A stretch of DNA of 64,000 nucleotides from RGIG1681 sp964646345 (GCA_964646345.1 CAZYDU010000004.1:45988-109987); one strand, 5' to 3'. Positions 38,399 through 46,094 are shown, numbered from the stretch's first letter. Program-made: numbers and translations. Notes: generated from the sequence alone by a model not told the origin.

Positions 38399-39091
38399 AT
38401 GAAAAGATTAATTAGAATTTCGCCATCAATTCTTTGCTTAGACTACAATAACGATATTGTTATGCAAATGGCTTTGGAAAAAATTGAACGTTCAGGAGCT
38501 AACATGGTTCATCTTGATGTTATGGACGGAAAATTTGTTGAAAATAAAACATTTGACCACAAACTCGTCAGCAAAATTAAAGATATGACAACACTTATGC
38601 TCGATGTTCATCTAATGATAGAAAACCCAATCACAAAAATCGAAAACTATGCTAACGCAGGGGCTGACATTATCACTGTTCATTATGAAGCATGCGGAGA
38701 TAATCTTGAAGGAACACTCAAGCTTATCAAATCTAAAAATGTGCTTGCTGGTGTCGCTATCAACCCAAGAACTCCAGCACTAAAGCTTAAAGATATTTTA
38801 AAAACAGGACTCGTTGACATTGTAACGGTTATGGGTGTTAAACCTGGTGCAAGCGGTCAAACAATAATACCTGGGTCTGCTGAAAAAGTTGCAGAAATTA
38901 GAGAAATGGACAAACGTGTTTACATTGAAATTGATGGCGGTGTTACACTTAAAAACGTTTCAATTCTCAGAAAAATGGGGGCTAATATAATTGTTAGTGC
39001 CAAGACAATTTTTGAATCAAAAAATATGAAAAAGACCATAAAAGCCTTAAAGGGTAACGGTTTTATCAATAAGATTTTCAAGGATATTTAA
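38399..39091 (+). CDS. rpe: Ribulose-phosphate 3-epimerase (divergent)
   Basis: 230 aa TIM barrel. Pattern preserved: SPSILCLDY, MVHLDVMDGKFVEN (metal His and Asp), LDVHLMIENP, ITVHYEAC, GVAINPRTP, and IDGGVTLKN. The usual MSVNPGFGGQ loop reads MGVKPGASGQ, so the phosphate-binding/lid region is altered. Interconverts ribulose-5-P and xylulose-5-P. Starts one base after rlmN stop. Alternative: a related hexulose- or allulose-phosphate epimerase. Confidence 0.85.
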   Translation: MKRLIRISPSILCLDYNNDIVMQMALEKIERSGANMVHLDVMDGKFVENKTFDHKLVSKIKDMTTLMLDVHLMIENPITKIENYANAGADIITVHYEACGDNLEGTLKLIKSKNVLAGVAINPRTPALKLKDILKTGLVDIVTVMGVKPGASGQTIIPGSAEKVAEIREMDKRVYIEIDGGVTLKNVSILRKMGANIIVSAKTIFESKNMKKTIKALKGNGFINKIFKDI

Positions 39092-39137
39092 AATCTTAGA
39101 CCAAGGTAAAACATTTCGCACAAAAAAAACTAAACAT

Positions 39138-39145
39138 CATATAAT
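39138..39145 (+). promoter_or_regulatory. Possible sporulation-type -10 element before spoVM
   Basis: CATATAAT resembles the CATAnnnT -10 used by SigE and SigK. The -35 region is not convincing, so this is tentative. Confidence 0.35.
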
Positions 39146-39169
39146 GGTTATTAAAAAGGGGGAAGTTTT

Positions 39170-39247
39170 ATGACCATTATGTGCATCAAAGCACCAAAAT
39201 TGATTGGAAAATTTTTAAGTCTTTTTGTAAAAAAAAATAAACAATAA
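39170..39247 (+). CDS. spoVM: Sporulation peptide SpoVM, 25 aa
   Basis: A 25-codon frame with strong SD AAAAAGGGGGAAG. The product begins MTIMCIKAPKLIGKF and ends VKKNKQ, matching SpoVM of B. subtilis (MKFYTIKLPKFLGG), an amphipathic membrane-curvature sensor recruiting SpoIVA to the forespore. Position after rpe and before rpmB-yloU-fakA is the same as in B. subtilis. A terminator follows eight bases later. Function is inferred from sequence pattern plus synteny; it is far shorter than usual gene-calling cut-offs. Confidence 0.85.
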   Translation: MTIMCIKAPKLIGKFLSLFVKKNKQ

Positions 39248-39254
39248 AAAATGT

Positions 39255-39288
39255 CTGTCATGTAAAATACAAATGACAGATTTTTTTT
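39255..39288 (+). terminator. Terminator of spoVM
   Basis: CTGTCAT (39255-39261) and ATGACAG (39273-39279) then ATTTTTTTT. Confidence 0.85.
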
Positions 39289-39322
39289 GTGCTGTTTTAT
39301 ATAATTTTAACTTTGCAAAACT

Positions 39323-39554
39323 GGGGATTTCTCGACTTCGCTTGAAATGACACGAAAATAAAATTATATGTCCGCCAAGTGTCATCTCGACCAAACGCAG
39401 TACGTGGAGAGATCTCTTTAAAAATATTTCCGCTTTCTAGTTAGGGGATTTCTCCATGCGTTCGTTTCACTCTCTTAGTCGAAATGACACTATGAAAACA
39501 GGGGATTTCTCGACTTCGCTCGTAATGACACGAAAATAAAGAGTCGAAATGACA
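39323..39554. repeat. Dispersed modular repeat, locus R5 (composite)
   Basis: GGGGATTTCTCGACTTCG to TGAAATGACAC, middle module GTGTCATCTCGACC to GGAGAGATCTCTTT, GGGGATTTCTCC to CGAAATGACAC, then another GGGGATTTCTCGACTTCG copy and a degenerate end GAGTCGAAATGACA. Same order as R1, R7 and R9. Confidence 0.85.
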
Positions 39555-39609
39555 TAGGAGTAAAAACAAAAAGGGTTAGAGAAACATTGTCACAAAAAAA
39601 AACGATTGC

Positions 39610-39640
39610 AAAAAAGAGAGTCTTGAAAACTCTCTTTTTT
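39610..39640 (-). terminator. Terminator of the kinase-like gene
   Basis: AGAGAG/CTCTCT arms around TCTTGAAAA, with T runs on both strands. Confidence 0.75.
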
Positions 39641-39650
39641 CATATATAAA

Positions 39651-40517
39651 TTACATTTCTCTCTCAAAAGCATTAGCTGTTGAATCCATTGAACGTTTTA
39701 AGTCATCTACATATTCTTCATCAGGTATAAAACCATCGTCTTTCGCTTTTCTAACAACTTCATCAATCCCACTAGCACCCCTTGCAATACTTTGTGAAAT
39801 ATAGCCTAAATCCACAAGCTCAGAATTCGTTTTATATGCTTCAACAAATTGTCTATACAAATCATAAATACCTACACGTTTGTTGTCAAAAGGTGTAACA
39901 TATTTTATTTCAACATAACCTTTACCTTCATCGAGACTTTTTTCGTAGTCTATTGAAACAATACCCAAAGCTTGCTCATGAACTTTATTCATAAACCTAA
40001 AGTTTAAGTTACAATAGTTTGCGTCCCAGTTTCTTGTTGCCAAGGCATAACCATAGTATTTAGCAACTTGAGTTAACAGTCGTGGGGTAAAAGCTTTGTA
40101 GTAAGGAGATTTTTCGCCAAAACTATAAATACTAGGAAAAACATTTTGAGCCCCTGCATCACATAGTTTATTTAAAAATACATATCCACGTTCAGTGTTG
40201 TGACTAGGCAACACATCGTTTGTTATTGTATAAAGTTTTCCGTTCATTTCTGCAATAGTTGTTTCTGGGGAAATAAAACCATTCAACTGGTATATTTTTG
40301 ACAAAATTTTCTCAGCTGATGCTTGTTTCAAACTGCCAACAGGTTTTGCATAATAAACCAGTCCGTTTGGAAGATTTATTACTTCAATCTTTTTAACATT
40401 TTCATGCATATGGTGACTTAGCATTACCGTTGGGTCATTTAGCAATTTTTCCAAATCCACAAGACCATTTGCTTGTTTATATTTATTTATATAAGGTTGT
40501 AATCCAAATTCTCTCAT
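39651..40517 (-). CDS. Uncharacterised protein with HipA/PI-kinase-like motif pattern
   Basis: 288 aa, no named family recognised. A kinase-like series can be seen: Lys58 in YYAKP, Glu69 in ASAEKILSKIY, Asp165 and Asn170 in RNWDANYCN (compare the catalytic loop of HipA and phosphoinositide kinases, Asp then Asn five residues later), and Asp190 in SIDYEKS (DFG-like position), with a polar C-terminal helical part. No membrane segment or signal peptide. SD AAGGAG before ATG; own consensus promoter and terminator. The kinase idea is inference from spacing; it could be a structural protein or pseudoenzyme. Confidence 0.6.
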   Translation of the reverse strand: MREFGLQPYINKYKQANGLVDLEKLLNDPTVMLSHHMHENVKKIEVINLPNGLVYYAKPVGSLKQASAEKILSKIYQLNGFISPETTIAEMNGKLYTITNDVLPSHNTERGYVFLNKLCDAGAQNVFPSIYSFGEKSPYYKAFTPRLLTQVAKYYGYALATRNWDANYCNLNFRFMNKVHEQALGIVSIDYEKSLDEGKGYVEIKYVTPFDNKRVGIYDLYRQFVEAYKTNSELVDLGYISQSIARGASGIDEVVRKAKDDGFIPDEEYVDDLKRSMDSTANAFEREM

Positions 40518-40545
40518 TTGTCTTCTCCTTGTTTTTATTATAATT

Positions 40546-40574
40546 ATTATATCATAATTATACTATTCTGTCAA
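40546..40574 (-). promoter_or_regulatory. Consensus promoter of the kinase-like gene
   Basis: Minus strand TTGACA (40574-40569), 17-bp spacer, TATAAT (40551-40546). Confidence 0.8.
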
Positions 40575-40616
40575 TAGATTTATAAATAGGTATTATTTTA
40601 TAACAAAAAACAGAAG

Positions 40617-40711
40617 GTGGGTCTCGATTTCGCTAGAAATGGCATATAATAAGCTTACGTCTATGAAAAAGGGGATTTCTCCATTCCGCTTCGCTCCAGT
40701 CGAAATGACAC
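40617..40711. repeat. Dispersed modular repeat, locus R6
   Basis: A degraded first copy (GGTGGGTCTCGATTTCG to AGAAATGGCA) and a full GGGGATTTCTCC to CGAAATGACAC copy at 40671-40711, between the kinase-like gene promoter and the Suf terminator. Confidence 0.8.
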
Positions 40712-40757
40712 TATAGTTTAATTTTGTGTCATACAGATGAAAAGGGAATTGAGAAAA

Positions 40758-40790
40758 CAAAAAATGCCACAAATGTGTGACATTTTTTTT
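40758..40790 (-). terminator. Terminator of the sufC-sufB-like operon
   Basis: Minus strand AATGTCACA and TGTGGCATT arms followed by TTTTTG. Confidence 0.75.
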
Positions 40791-40792
40791 GA

Positions 40793-41719
40793 TTATTTTA
40801 AAAAGCCCTTAATGATTTCTTGTTCTGCTTCTTGCTCGGTTAAACCAAGAGTTTGAAGTTTCACAATTTGTTCGCCAGCTATTTTACCGATTGCTGCTTC
40901 ATGAATAAGTGATGCATCTGTTACTTTTGCCGTTAACTCAGGTTTTGCGATAATATTTGCTTTATCCATAATTATTGCATCGCACTCAGTGTGCCCAAAA
41001 CATTTATTATTTCCATTTACGACAGACTTATATTCTTGTTTGCTTTCGCCCTTGGCAACTGACCTTGAAACAACATGGGTAGATGAGTCTTTTCCATTAA
41101 GTTCAACGTTAAAGTTGGTTGTAGCTGTCTCTTTCTTGTCTGTCATGATTTTTTCATTTATTTCAAGCTTTGCACCATCGCCAAGCTCGGCATTTGTTGT
41201 TCTTACAGCTGAAGTTACACCACCAATTTGCACGGTTTCCATTTTCATGTATGAATTTTTGTTCATATAAACATTTGTTACAGGATTTAAAACCCTTTCG
41301 CCTTTGCCTTTGCCTGTTGCATAATGTTTTTCAACATACAAAACTTTTGCACCTTCTTCAAGGTAAAACGAATGAATACCATCGTGACCTTCGTTTTTTT
41401 CAGTTCCGCAAGCAATTCCGCAACCAGCAACGATTGTTACGTCAGCATTTTTTCCAACATAGAAATCGTTATAAACCATATCTTTTAGACCTGCTTCGGT
41501 AACAATAACTGGAATATGTACGCTTTCGTTTGTTGTATTCGCTTTGATTTTTATATCAATACCAGGTTTATCTTGTTTTGTTGAAATTTCAATATTAGCA
41601 CTGCATGCACGCGAAACAAGTTTGCCGTCTTTTCTGATATTGTATGCACCTTGTGGAGTTTCATGAAGGTCTGCAATGGTTGAAAGCAAATCCTTATCAA
41701 TCTTATTTAAATTTTCCAT
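40793..41719 (-). CDS. sufB: SufB/SufD-like Fe-S assembly scaffold (short, SmsB-type)
   Basis: 308 aa. C-terminal SufBD core of right-handed beta-helix: DVTIVAGCGIACGTEKNEGHDGI is split across residues about 94-116, then HYATGKGKG, GGVTSAVRTTNAELG, HVVSRSVAKG, FGHTECDAIIMD, HEAAIGKIAGEQI near the C-terminus, and LTEQEAEQEIIKGFL. Full SufB is ~470 aa; the shortened form paired only with SufC resembles the minimal SmsCB system. No cysteine desulfurase, SufU or SufD is adjacent. One-base overlap with sufC. Confidence 0.88.
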   Translation of the reverse strand: MENLNKIDKDLLSTIADLHETPQGAYNIRKDGKLVSRACSANIEISTKQDKPGIDIKIKANTTNESVHIPVIVTEAGLKDMVYNDFYVGKNADVTIVAGCGIACGTEKNEGHDGIHSFYLEEGAKVLYVEKHYATGKGKGERVLNPVTNVYMNKNSYMKMETVQIGGVTSAVRTTNAELGDGAKLEINEKIMTDKKETATTNFNVELNGKDSSTHVVSRSVAKGESKQEYKSVVNGNNKCFGHTECDAIIMDKANIIAKPELTAKVTDASLIHEAAIGKIAGEQIVKLQTLGLTEQEAEQEIIKGFLK

Positions 41720-42450
41720 TAGTTTATCTCCTTATCTTCAAGTGCTGTGCAAGTTGTGTAAATTTCTGATAGATGAGAAAGGACTTCTTGTTTAGCTCCA
41801 ACTTTTTTGATTTCTCCCGCAGACAAAACTATAATTTCATCAGCTATATCAAGTATTCTTTCTTGATGGGAAATGATAATAAATCCACATTTATACTTAG
41901 ATTTTAGGTTTTTAAATGTTTTAATCAAACTATTAAATGACCATAAATCAATGCCAGCTTCAGGTTCATCAAAAATAGTGAGTTTGCTTTTTCTTGCAAC
42001 CGTTGTTGCAATTTCTATTCTTTTAAGCTCTCCACCAGACAATGAGTTATCGACTTCACGGTCAATATAGTCTCTAGCACAAAGACCAACATCAGATAAA
42101 TACTTGCAAGCATCTCCAACCGCAATTTCACTGCCTGTTGCAAGTTCAATCATACGTTTAACAGTTATTCCTTTAAACTTTACAGGTTGTTGAAATGCAA
42201 ATGAAATGCCAAGTTTTGACCTTTCAGTGATATTTAAATTAGTTATATCTTCGCCATCAAACAAGATTTTTCCGCTTGTTGGCTTATTTATGCCCATTAT
42301 AATTTTTGCTAAGGTTGATTTTCCAGAACCATTTGGACCAGTGATAACAAAAAACTTGTCATCTTCAATCTTTAAATTAATATTTTTTAAAATTTCTTTA
42401 ACTTTTCCTTTTTCTTTTACGGAAAAGCATATATCTTTAAGCTCTAACAT
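41719..42450 (-). CDS. sufC: Fe-S cluster assembly ATPase SufC
   Basis: 243 aa from ATG 42450, chosen over an upstream in-frame start because SD GGAGGC lies just before it. ABC ATPase: Walker A TGPNGSGKSTLAK, Q-loop FAFQQP (SufC-typical AFQxP), signature LSGGELKRIE, Walker B LTIFDEPEAGIDL, and switch His in ISHQERIL. ATP hydrolysis drives SufBCD reshaping during cluster formation. Overlaps sufB-like gene by one base. Confidence 0.93.
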   Translation of the reverse strand: MLELKDICFSVKEKGKVKEILKNINLKIEDDKFFVITGPNGSGKSTLAKIIMGINKPTSGKILFDGEDITNLNITERSKLGISFAFQQPVKFKGITVKRMIELATGSEIAVGDACKYLSDVGLCARDYIDREVDNSLSGGELKRIEIATTVARKSKLTIFDEPEAGIDLWSFNSLIKTFKNLKSKYKCGFIIISHQERILDIADEIIVLSAGEIKKVGAKQEVLSHLSEIYTTCTALEDKEIN

Positions 42451-42572
42451 AACTGCCTCCAAGTGTTATTATAACCAAGAGTGGGGGATTTAGCAATTAT
42501 TTTGAAAAAATAATTCCGCCACCACAATAAAAATGTAAAATTGCGAAAACAACTTATACCAAATTTTGTGCA

Positions 42573-42603
42573 TAAAAAAAACTAGCAGGTTAGACCTACT
42601 AGC
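42573..42603 (-). terminator. Terminator of rpmB
   Basis: Minus strand CTAGTAGGTC and ACCTGCTAG arms followed by a T run. Confidence 0.8.
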
Positions 42604-42618
42604 AAAGTTTAAATAATA

Positions 42619-42804
42619 CTATTTATCTTTTTTTGAACCTTTCATACATTTTGTGCAAACATAAACACTTTTAACTTCGCCATCAACTTCAACAGCTGTT
42701 TTGTGAATGTTTGGTTTGAAAGTTCTTTTTGATATATTCAATGCGTGGCTACGTGAATTGCCTGATGTTGTTCCTTTGCCACAAATACTACAAACTCTGC
42801 TCAT
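42619..42804 (-). CDS. rpmB: 50S ribosomal protein L28
   Basis: 61 aa. VCSICGKGTTSGNSRSHAL at the N-terminus and FKPNIHKTAVEVDG; two CxxC pairs (CSICG, CTKCM) make it the zinc-binding form. SD GAGG precedes the ATG. In B. subtilis rpmB sits between spoVM and yloU, here on the minus strand, divergent from the yloU homologue. Confidence 0.96.
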   Translation of the reverse strand: MSRVCSICGKGTTSGNSRSHALNISKRTFKPNIHKTAVEVDGEVKSVYVCTKCMKGSKKDK

Positions 42805-42935
42805 TGTATACCTCCTCGGCTTGTGATTTAATAAATTACCTTGCTAATGATAACATAAATAAATATAATTTGCAAGTGCTTGAATGAAATATTTTATTTT
42901 TTTTGTTTTTATTCACTAATTTAAGCGGTAAAGTG

Positions 42936-42964
42936 TTGATTTTTTTAAGAATATAGTTTATTAT
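42936..42964 (+). promoter_or_regulatory. Promoter of the Asp23-family/fakA operon
   Basis: TTGATT at 42936-42941, 17-bp spacer, TATTAT at 42959-42964. Confidence 0.65.
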
Positions 42965-43028
42965 TATAATAAGTTTGAATGGCAAACTATGTTTTTTTGT
43001 GCTTCTTCAAACAATAAAAGGAGATATT

Positions 43029-43379
43029 ATGTCAGTTACAACGGTTAATTCGTATGGTAAAATTTCTGTTACAGACAATTCCATCGCTCTCATTGTTGCT
43101 CACTCAACTTTAGATGTTTATGGTGTTGTGGATTTAGCAGGAAATAAATTTTCTGATTCGATTCGTGAGCTTTTTAGACATGCTTACAAACCACGTGGTA
43201 TAAAAATTACAACCATTAGTGATAGAATCAATATCGACCTTGACATTATTTTAAAGTATGGTGTCAGCATTAATGCCGTTGCTGAATCTGTTAGACGTGT
43301 TGTTAAATATAACGTTGAACAATTCTCAGGCATGCTTGTTGACTCAATTAATATCAATGTTGTCGGAGTTAAAGTTTAA
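43029..43379 (+). CDS. Asp23/Gls24 family envelope stress protein (YloU-like)
   Basis: 116 aa from ATG 43029, supported by SD AAAGGAGAT; an ATG-like start at 42975 would overlap the leader and add unrelated residues. Asp23 domain: VNSYGKISVTDNSIALIVAHS split as SYGKISVTDNSIA and HSTLDVYGVVDLAG, ends VDSININVVGVKV. Role in cell-envelope stress is known for staphylococcal Asp23; here unknown. Precedes fakA as in most Bacillota. Confidence 0.88.
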   Translation: MSVTTVNSYGKISVTDNSIALIVAHSTLDVYGVVDLAGNKFSDSIRELFRHAYKPRGIKITTISDRINIDLDIILKYGVSINAVAESVRRVVKYNVEQFSGMLVDSININVVGVKV

Positions 43380-43447
43380 GGCAAACGAGCTTTTGCTTTT
43401 TTGTCATGTAATCCGAATTATATAAAATAGTTATTTTTAGGAGTATT

Positions 43448-45094
43448 ATGGATAAAGTTATTACAGGTGCACTACTTAGAAAAATGGTTATCTCAGGTGC
43501 AAATTATTTGGAAGAAAATAGTGAATACGTCAATTCTCTTAACGTATTCCCAGTGCCAGATGGCGATACTGGTACAAATATGTCGCTAACAATGAAGTCT
43601 TCTGTTAAAGAGCTCAATATGTGTGCTAACAACGATATGGAAACTGTTTGTGATGCAATCTCTAAAGGAGCTTTAAAAGGTGCTAGGGGAAACTCAGGCG
43701 TTATTTTATCACAAATTTTAAAAGGTTTCACTTCATACTTTACTAATATGAAAGAAATCAAAGCTATGGATTTTGCTAATGCTTTGATCGAAGGTGCTAA
43801 TGTTGCATACAAGGCAGTTACCAAACCAAAAGAAGGTACTATTTTAACAGTTATTCGTGCAATGGCTGATGCTTCTGTTAAAATTGCTAAAAAGGATAAT
43901 GATTTAGAATCTTTCTTAAAACAAGTTCTTGAAATCGGCGAAGATGCTTTGGCTATGACACCAGAACTTTTACCAGTTCTTAAAAAAGCTGGTGTTGTTG
44001 ATGCCGGTGGTCGTGGACTTTTAATCATCTTAAATGGTTTCTTGAAAATCATTGCAGGCGATGAAAGCGAACTTAAACTTCAAGCTGATACTGATAAAAT
44101 CAGCAATGGCACTATAAAAATGACCAATAGTGAAGTTATCGACTACAATTCTCTCGCTGATATTGAATTTGCTTACTGCACTGAATTTTTCATTATTAAC
44201 ATTAACAAAAAAACTACAGTTGCTGATATTGACAAGCTTCGTGAAACTTTAATGACTTTGGGCGATTCTGTTATTTGTATTGGAGACCTAAGTTTAATCA
44301 AAGTTCACGTTCACACAAACCAACCAGGCGTTGCTCTCACTCATGCTCTTAAACTTGGCGAACTTAATGGTGTAAAAATTGAAAATATGCTTGAACAATT
44401 CAGAGCTTTGAAGGTTAAATCTGAACCTGACGAACTCAAGAAGATTGGTATCGTTTCGGTTTGTGCTGGCGAAGGCTTGGCTACACTATTTAAAGACCTT
44501 AACGTTGACTATGTTATTGAAGGCGGTCAAACAATGAACCCTTCAGCTGAAGATATTGCTGAAGCTTGTGATAAAGTTTATGCTGAAAATGTATTTGTAC
44601 TTCCAAACAACAAAAACATCATTTTGGCTGCTGAGCTTGCAAATGATTTATCTAAACGTAACGTTCATGTTCTTCCAACTTCATCAATTCCACAAGGTAT
44701 TTCTGCTGCAATTTCAATCAACCCAGAACTTTCAGTTGATGAAAATAAAGCTTATGTTGAAGAAACAATCAAGGGTGTTGTTTCTGGTTCTGTTACTTAT
44801 GCCGTTCGTTCAACATCTATTGACGGTTTCAAACTCAAAGAAGGCGATATTATCGGTCTTGGCGAAAAGAAAATTGTTACAAAAGGTAACGATGTTAGCC
44901 AAGTAACTGAAGATACTATTGAAAAACTTATGAATGATGATATTTCAACAATTTCATTGTTCTATGGTAATGATGTTAACCCTAAAGATGCTGGTGCATT
45001 GATTGATAGACTTAAAGATAAATATCCAGACCTTGAAATTGATGTTCATGAAGGCAACCAACCACTTTATTACTATTTAATTTCTCTTGAATAA
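43448..45094 (+). CDS. fakA: DAK2-domain fatty acid kinase FakA (YloV)
   Basis: 548 aa. N-terminal DhaL-like ATP-binding domain: NSLNVFPVPDGDTGTNM (metal Asp), GARGNSGVILSQILKGF, GTILTVIRAMAD, VDAGGRGL; middle region with HVHTNQPGVAL; C-terminal YloV-type domain. FakA phosphorylates fatty acids presented by FakB for phospholipid synthesis; no fakB is in the window. Strong SD (AGGAG) before ATG 43448. Confidence 0.93.
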   Translation: MDKVITGALLRKMVISGANYLEENSEYVNSLNVFPVPDGDTGTNMSLTMKSSVKELNMCANNDMETVCDAISKGALKGARGNSGVILSQILKGFTSYFTNMKEIKAMDFANALIEGANVAYKAVTKPKEGTILTVIRAMADASVKIAKKDNDLESFLKQVLEIGEDALAMTPELLPVLKKAGVVDAGGRGLLIILNGFLKIIAGDESELKLQADTDKISNGTIKMTNSEVIDYNSLADIEFAYCTEFFIININKKTTVADIDKLRETLMTLGDSVICIGDLSLIKVHVHTNQPGVALTHALKLGELNGVKIENMLEQFRALKVKSEPDELKKIGIVSVCAGEGLATLFKDLNVDYVIEGGQTMNPSAEDIAEACDKVYAENVFVLPNNKNIILAAELANDLSKRNVHVLPTSSIPQGISAAISINPELSVDENKAYVEETIKGVVSGSVTYAVRSTSIDGFKLKEGDIIGLGEKKIVTKGNDVSQVTEDTIEKLMNDDISTISLFYGNDVNPKDAGALIDRLKDKYPDLEIDVHEGNQPLYYYLISLE

Positions 45095-45107
45095 TTTAAC
45101 TATTTAT

Positions 45108-45132
45108 AAACCAGCTATTTAGCTGGTTTTTG
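45108..45132. terminator. Bidirectional terminator between fakA and a converging small gene
   Basis: AAACCAGCT and AGCTGGTTT around ATTT, with T runs on either side. The stop codon of the minus-strand gene lies inside the hairpin. Confidence 0.8.
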
Positions 45133-45357
45133 TTGTGACTCATTTATAATAAAATTTATTAACCTTTTACTACGTAATTTATTTAATAAAATATATTCGT
45201 TTTTTATTTTAATATATAAATCAAAAATATCTTTAATATCCTTTGCGTATTTTAACTTTACTTCTAAATCAATTATTTTTAATTCAATTTCAGCTTCATC
45301 ATAAAACTTTTCTTCAATGCAATTAAACTTATTTAATAAATAATCACTTATATTCAT
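45115..45357 (-). CDS. Small helical hypothetical protein, divergent partner of an XRE regulator
   Basis: 80 aa, highly helical and charged (EIELKIIDLEVKLKYAKDIKD, split at residue 30, then LYIKIKNEYILLNKLRSKRLINFI). No family recognised. SD AAGGAGTT precedes the ATG. It is divergent from the XRE gene across a 82-bp gap containing two inverted repeats, and both sit between fakA and recG, which are neighbours in many Bacillota. Could be a small accessory or toxin-like partner; no catalytic motif is seen. Confidence 0.55.
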   Translation of the reverse strand: MNISDYLLNKFNCIEEKFYDEAEIELKIIDLEVKLKYAKDIKDIFDLYIKIKNEYILLNKLRSKRLINFIINESQQKPAK

Positions 45358-45383
45358 GTTAACTCCTTATTATCTATATTTTA

Positions 45384-45430
45384 ATATAGAATTTTCTATA
45401 TATCAAGTAAAAATATATAATTTTCTATAT
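45384..45430. promoter_or_regulatory. Two operator-like inverted repeats in the divergent promoter
   Basis: ATATAGAATTTTCTATAT at 45384-45401 and ATATATAATTTTCTATAT at 45413-45430, 29 bp centre to centre. Arms ATATAGAA/TTCTATAT are perfect in the first copy, with one mismatch in the second. The likely ligand is the adjacent XRE protein (inference). Confidence 0.6.
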
Positions 45431-45439
45431 CATAATTAT

Positions 45440-45655
45440 ATGGATAAAATAAAATTAAATTTTAGTGAAATTTTGCAGGAAATAATGATAGAAAAATCAC
45501 TTACTCAAGTTGCTATTGCAAACATAATTGGAGTGAAACAAAGTCAAGTGAGTGAATGGCTAAAGGGCAAAAGCAAGCCTGGATATGATAATTTAAAAGC
45601 AATGTGTGAAAATTTGGGCATATCTGCAGACAGAATATTGGGAATAGAAAGATAG
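45440..45655 (+). CDS. XRE-family helix-turn-helix regulator, 71 aa
   Basis: Start set at ATG 45440; the longer frame from 45356 would code through the operator repeats. Almost the whole protein is a Cro/C1-type HTH: LTQVAIANIIGVKQSQVSEW split as LTQVAIANIIGV and KQSQVSEWLKGKSKPGYDNL, then LGISADRILGIE. No SD precedes the start, so a leaderless or weakly translated message is possible. Probably represses its own promoter and the divergent gene. Confidence 0.8.
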   Translation: MDKIKLNFSEILQEIMIEKSLTQVAIANIIGVKQSQVSEWLKGKSKPGYDNLKAMCENLGISADRILGIER

Positions 45656-45682
45656 TCAGCTTTTAAGCTGGCTTTTTCTTAG
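45655..45682 (+). terminator. Terminator of the XRE gene
   Basis: GTCAGCT and AGCTGGC arms around TTTA, followed by TTTTTC. Confidence 0.75.
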
Positions 45683-45733
45683 CAAAATAAATTACGGATA
45701 AGTCATGGGATTTCAAATAACATGAAAAGGGTA

Positions 45734-45980
45734 ACATCTTCGAGACGGGGGATTTCTCCATTCCGCTGACGCTTCAGTCGAAATGACACGAAAGAAGAAA
45801 TACACGTCCGCCAAGTGTCATCTCGACCAAACGCAGTGCGTGGAGAGATCTCTTTGAAAATATTTTCGCTTCATAATTAGGGGATTTCTCCATGCGTTCG
45901 CTTCGCTCACTTAGTCGAAATAACACAGAGTAACATGCGGATTGCTCAATGGGATTTATCGGCATCGCTCGAAATGACAC
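45734..45980. repeat. Dispersed modular repeat, locus R7 (composite)
   Basis: ATCTTCGAGACGGGGGATTT to CGAAATGACAC, middle module GTGTCATCTCGACC to GGAGAGATCTCTTT, GGGGATTTCTCC to CGAAATAACAC, then ACATGCGGATTGCTC plus a degraded GGGATTTATCGGC copy to CGAAATGACAC. Lies just upstream of the recG promoter. Confidence 0.85.
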
Positions 45981-46059
45981 GGTAAAAAAATCAAAATGAA
46001 ACAAGTGGGAGTGTATCAACGATAATAAACACATATACTCAACAAACACCATATTTTGC

Positions 46060-46088
46060 TTGAAAAGTTTGCAGGTAAATTTTATAAT
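46060..46088 (+). promoter_or_regulatory. Promoter of recG placed for a leaderless start
   Basis: TTGAAA at 46060-46065, 17-bp spacer, TATAAT at 46083-46088. Six bases (AATATT) separate it from ATG 46095, so transcription should start at or next to the initiation codon. Confidence 0.65.
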
Positions 46089-46094
46089 AATATT

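Noticed and set aside
46056..46094. TTG start for recG
   Set aside because: It lies in the -35/-10 region of the recG promoter; the conserved RecG start MELTEIKGIG begins at 46095.
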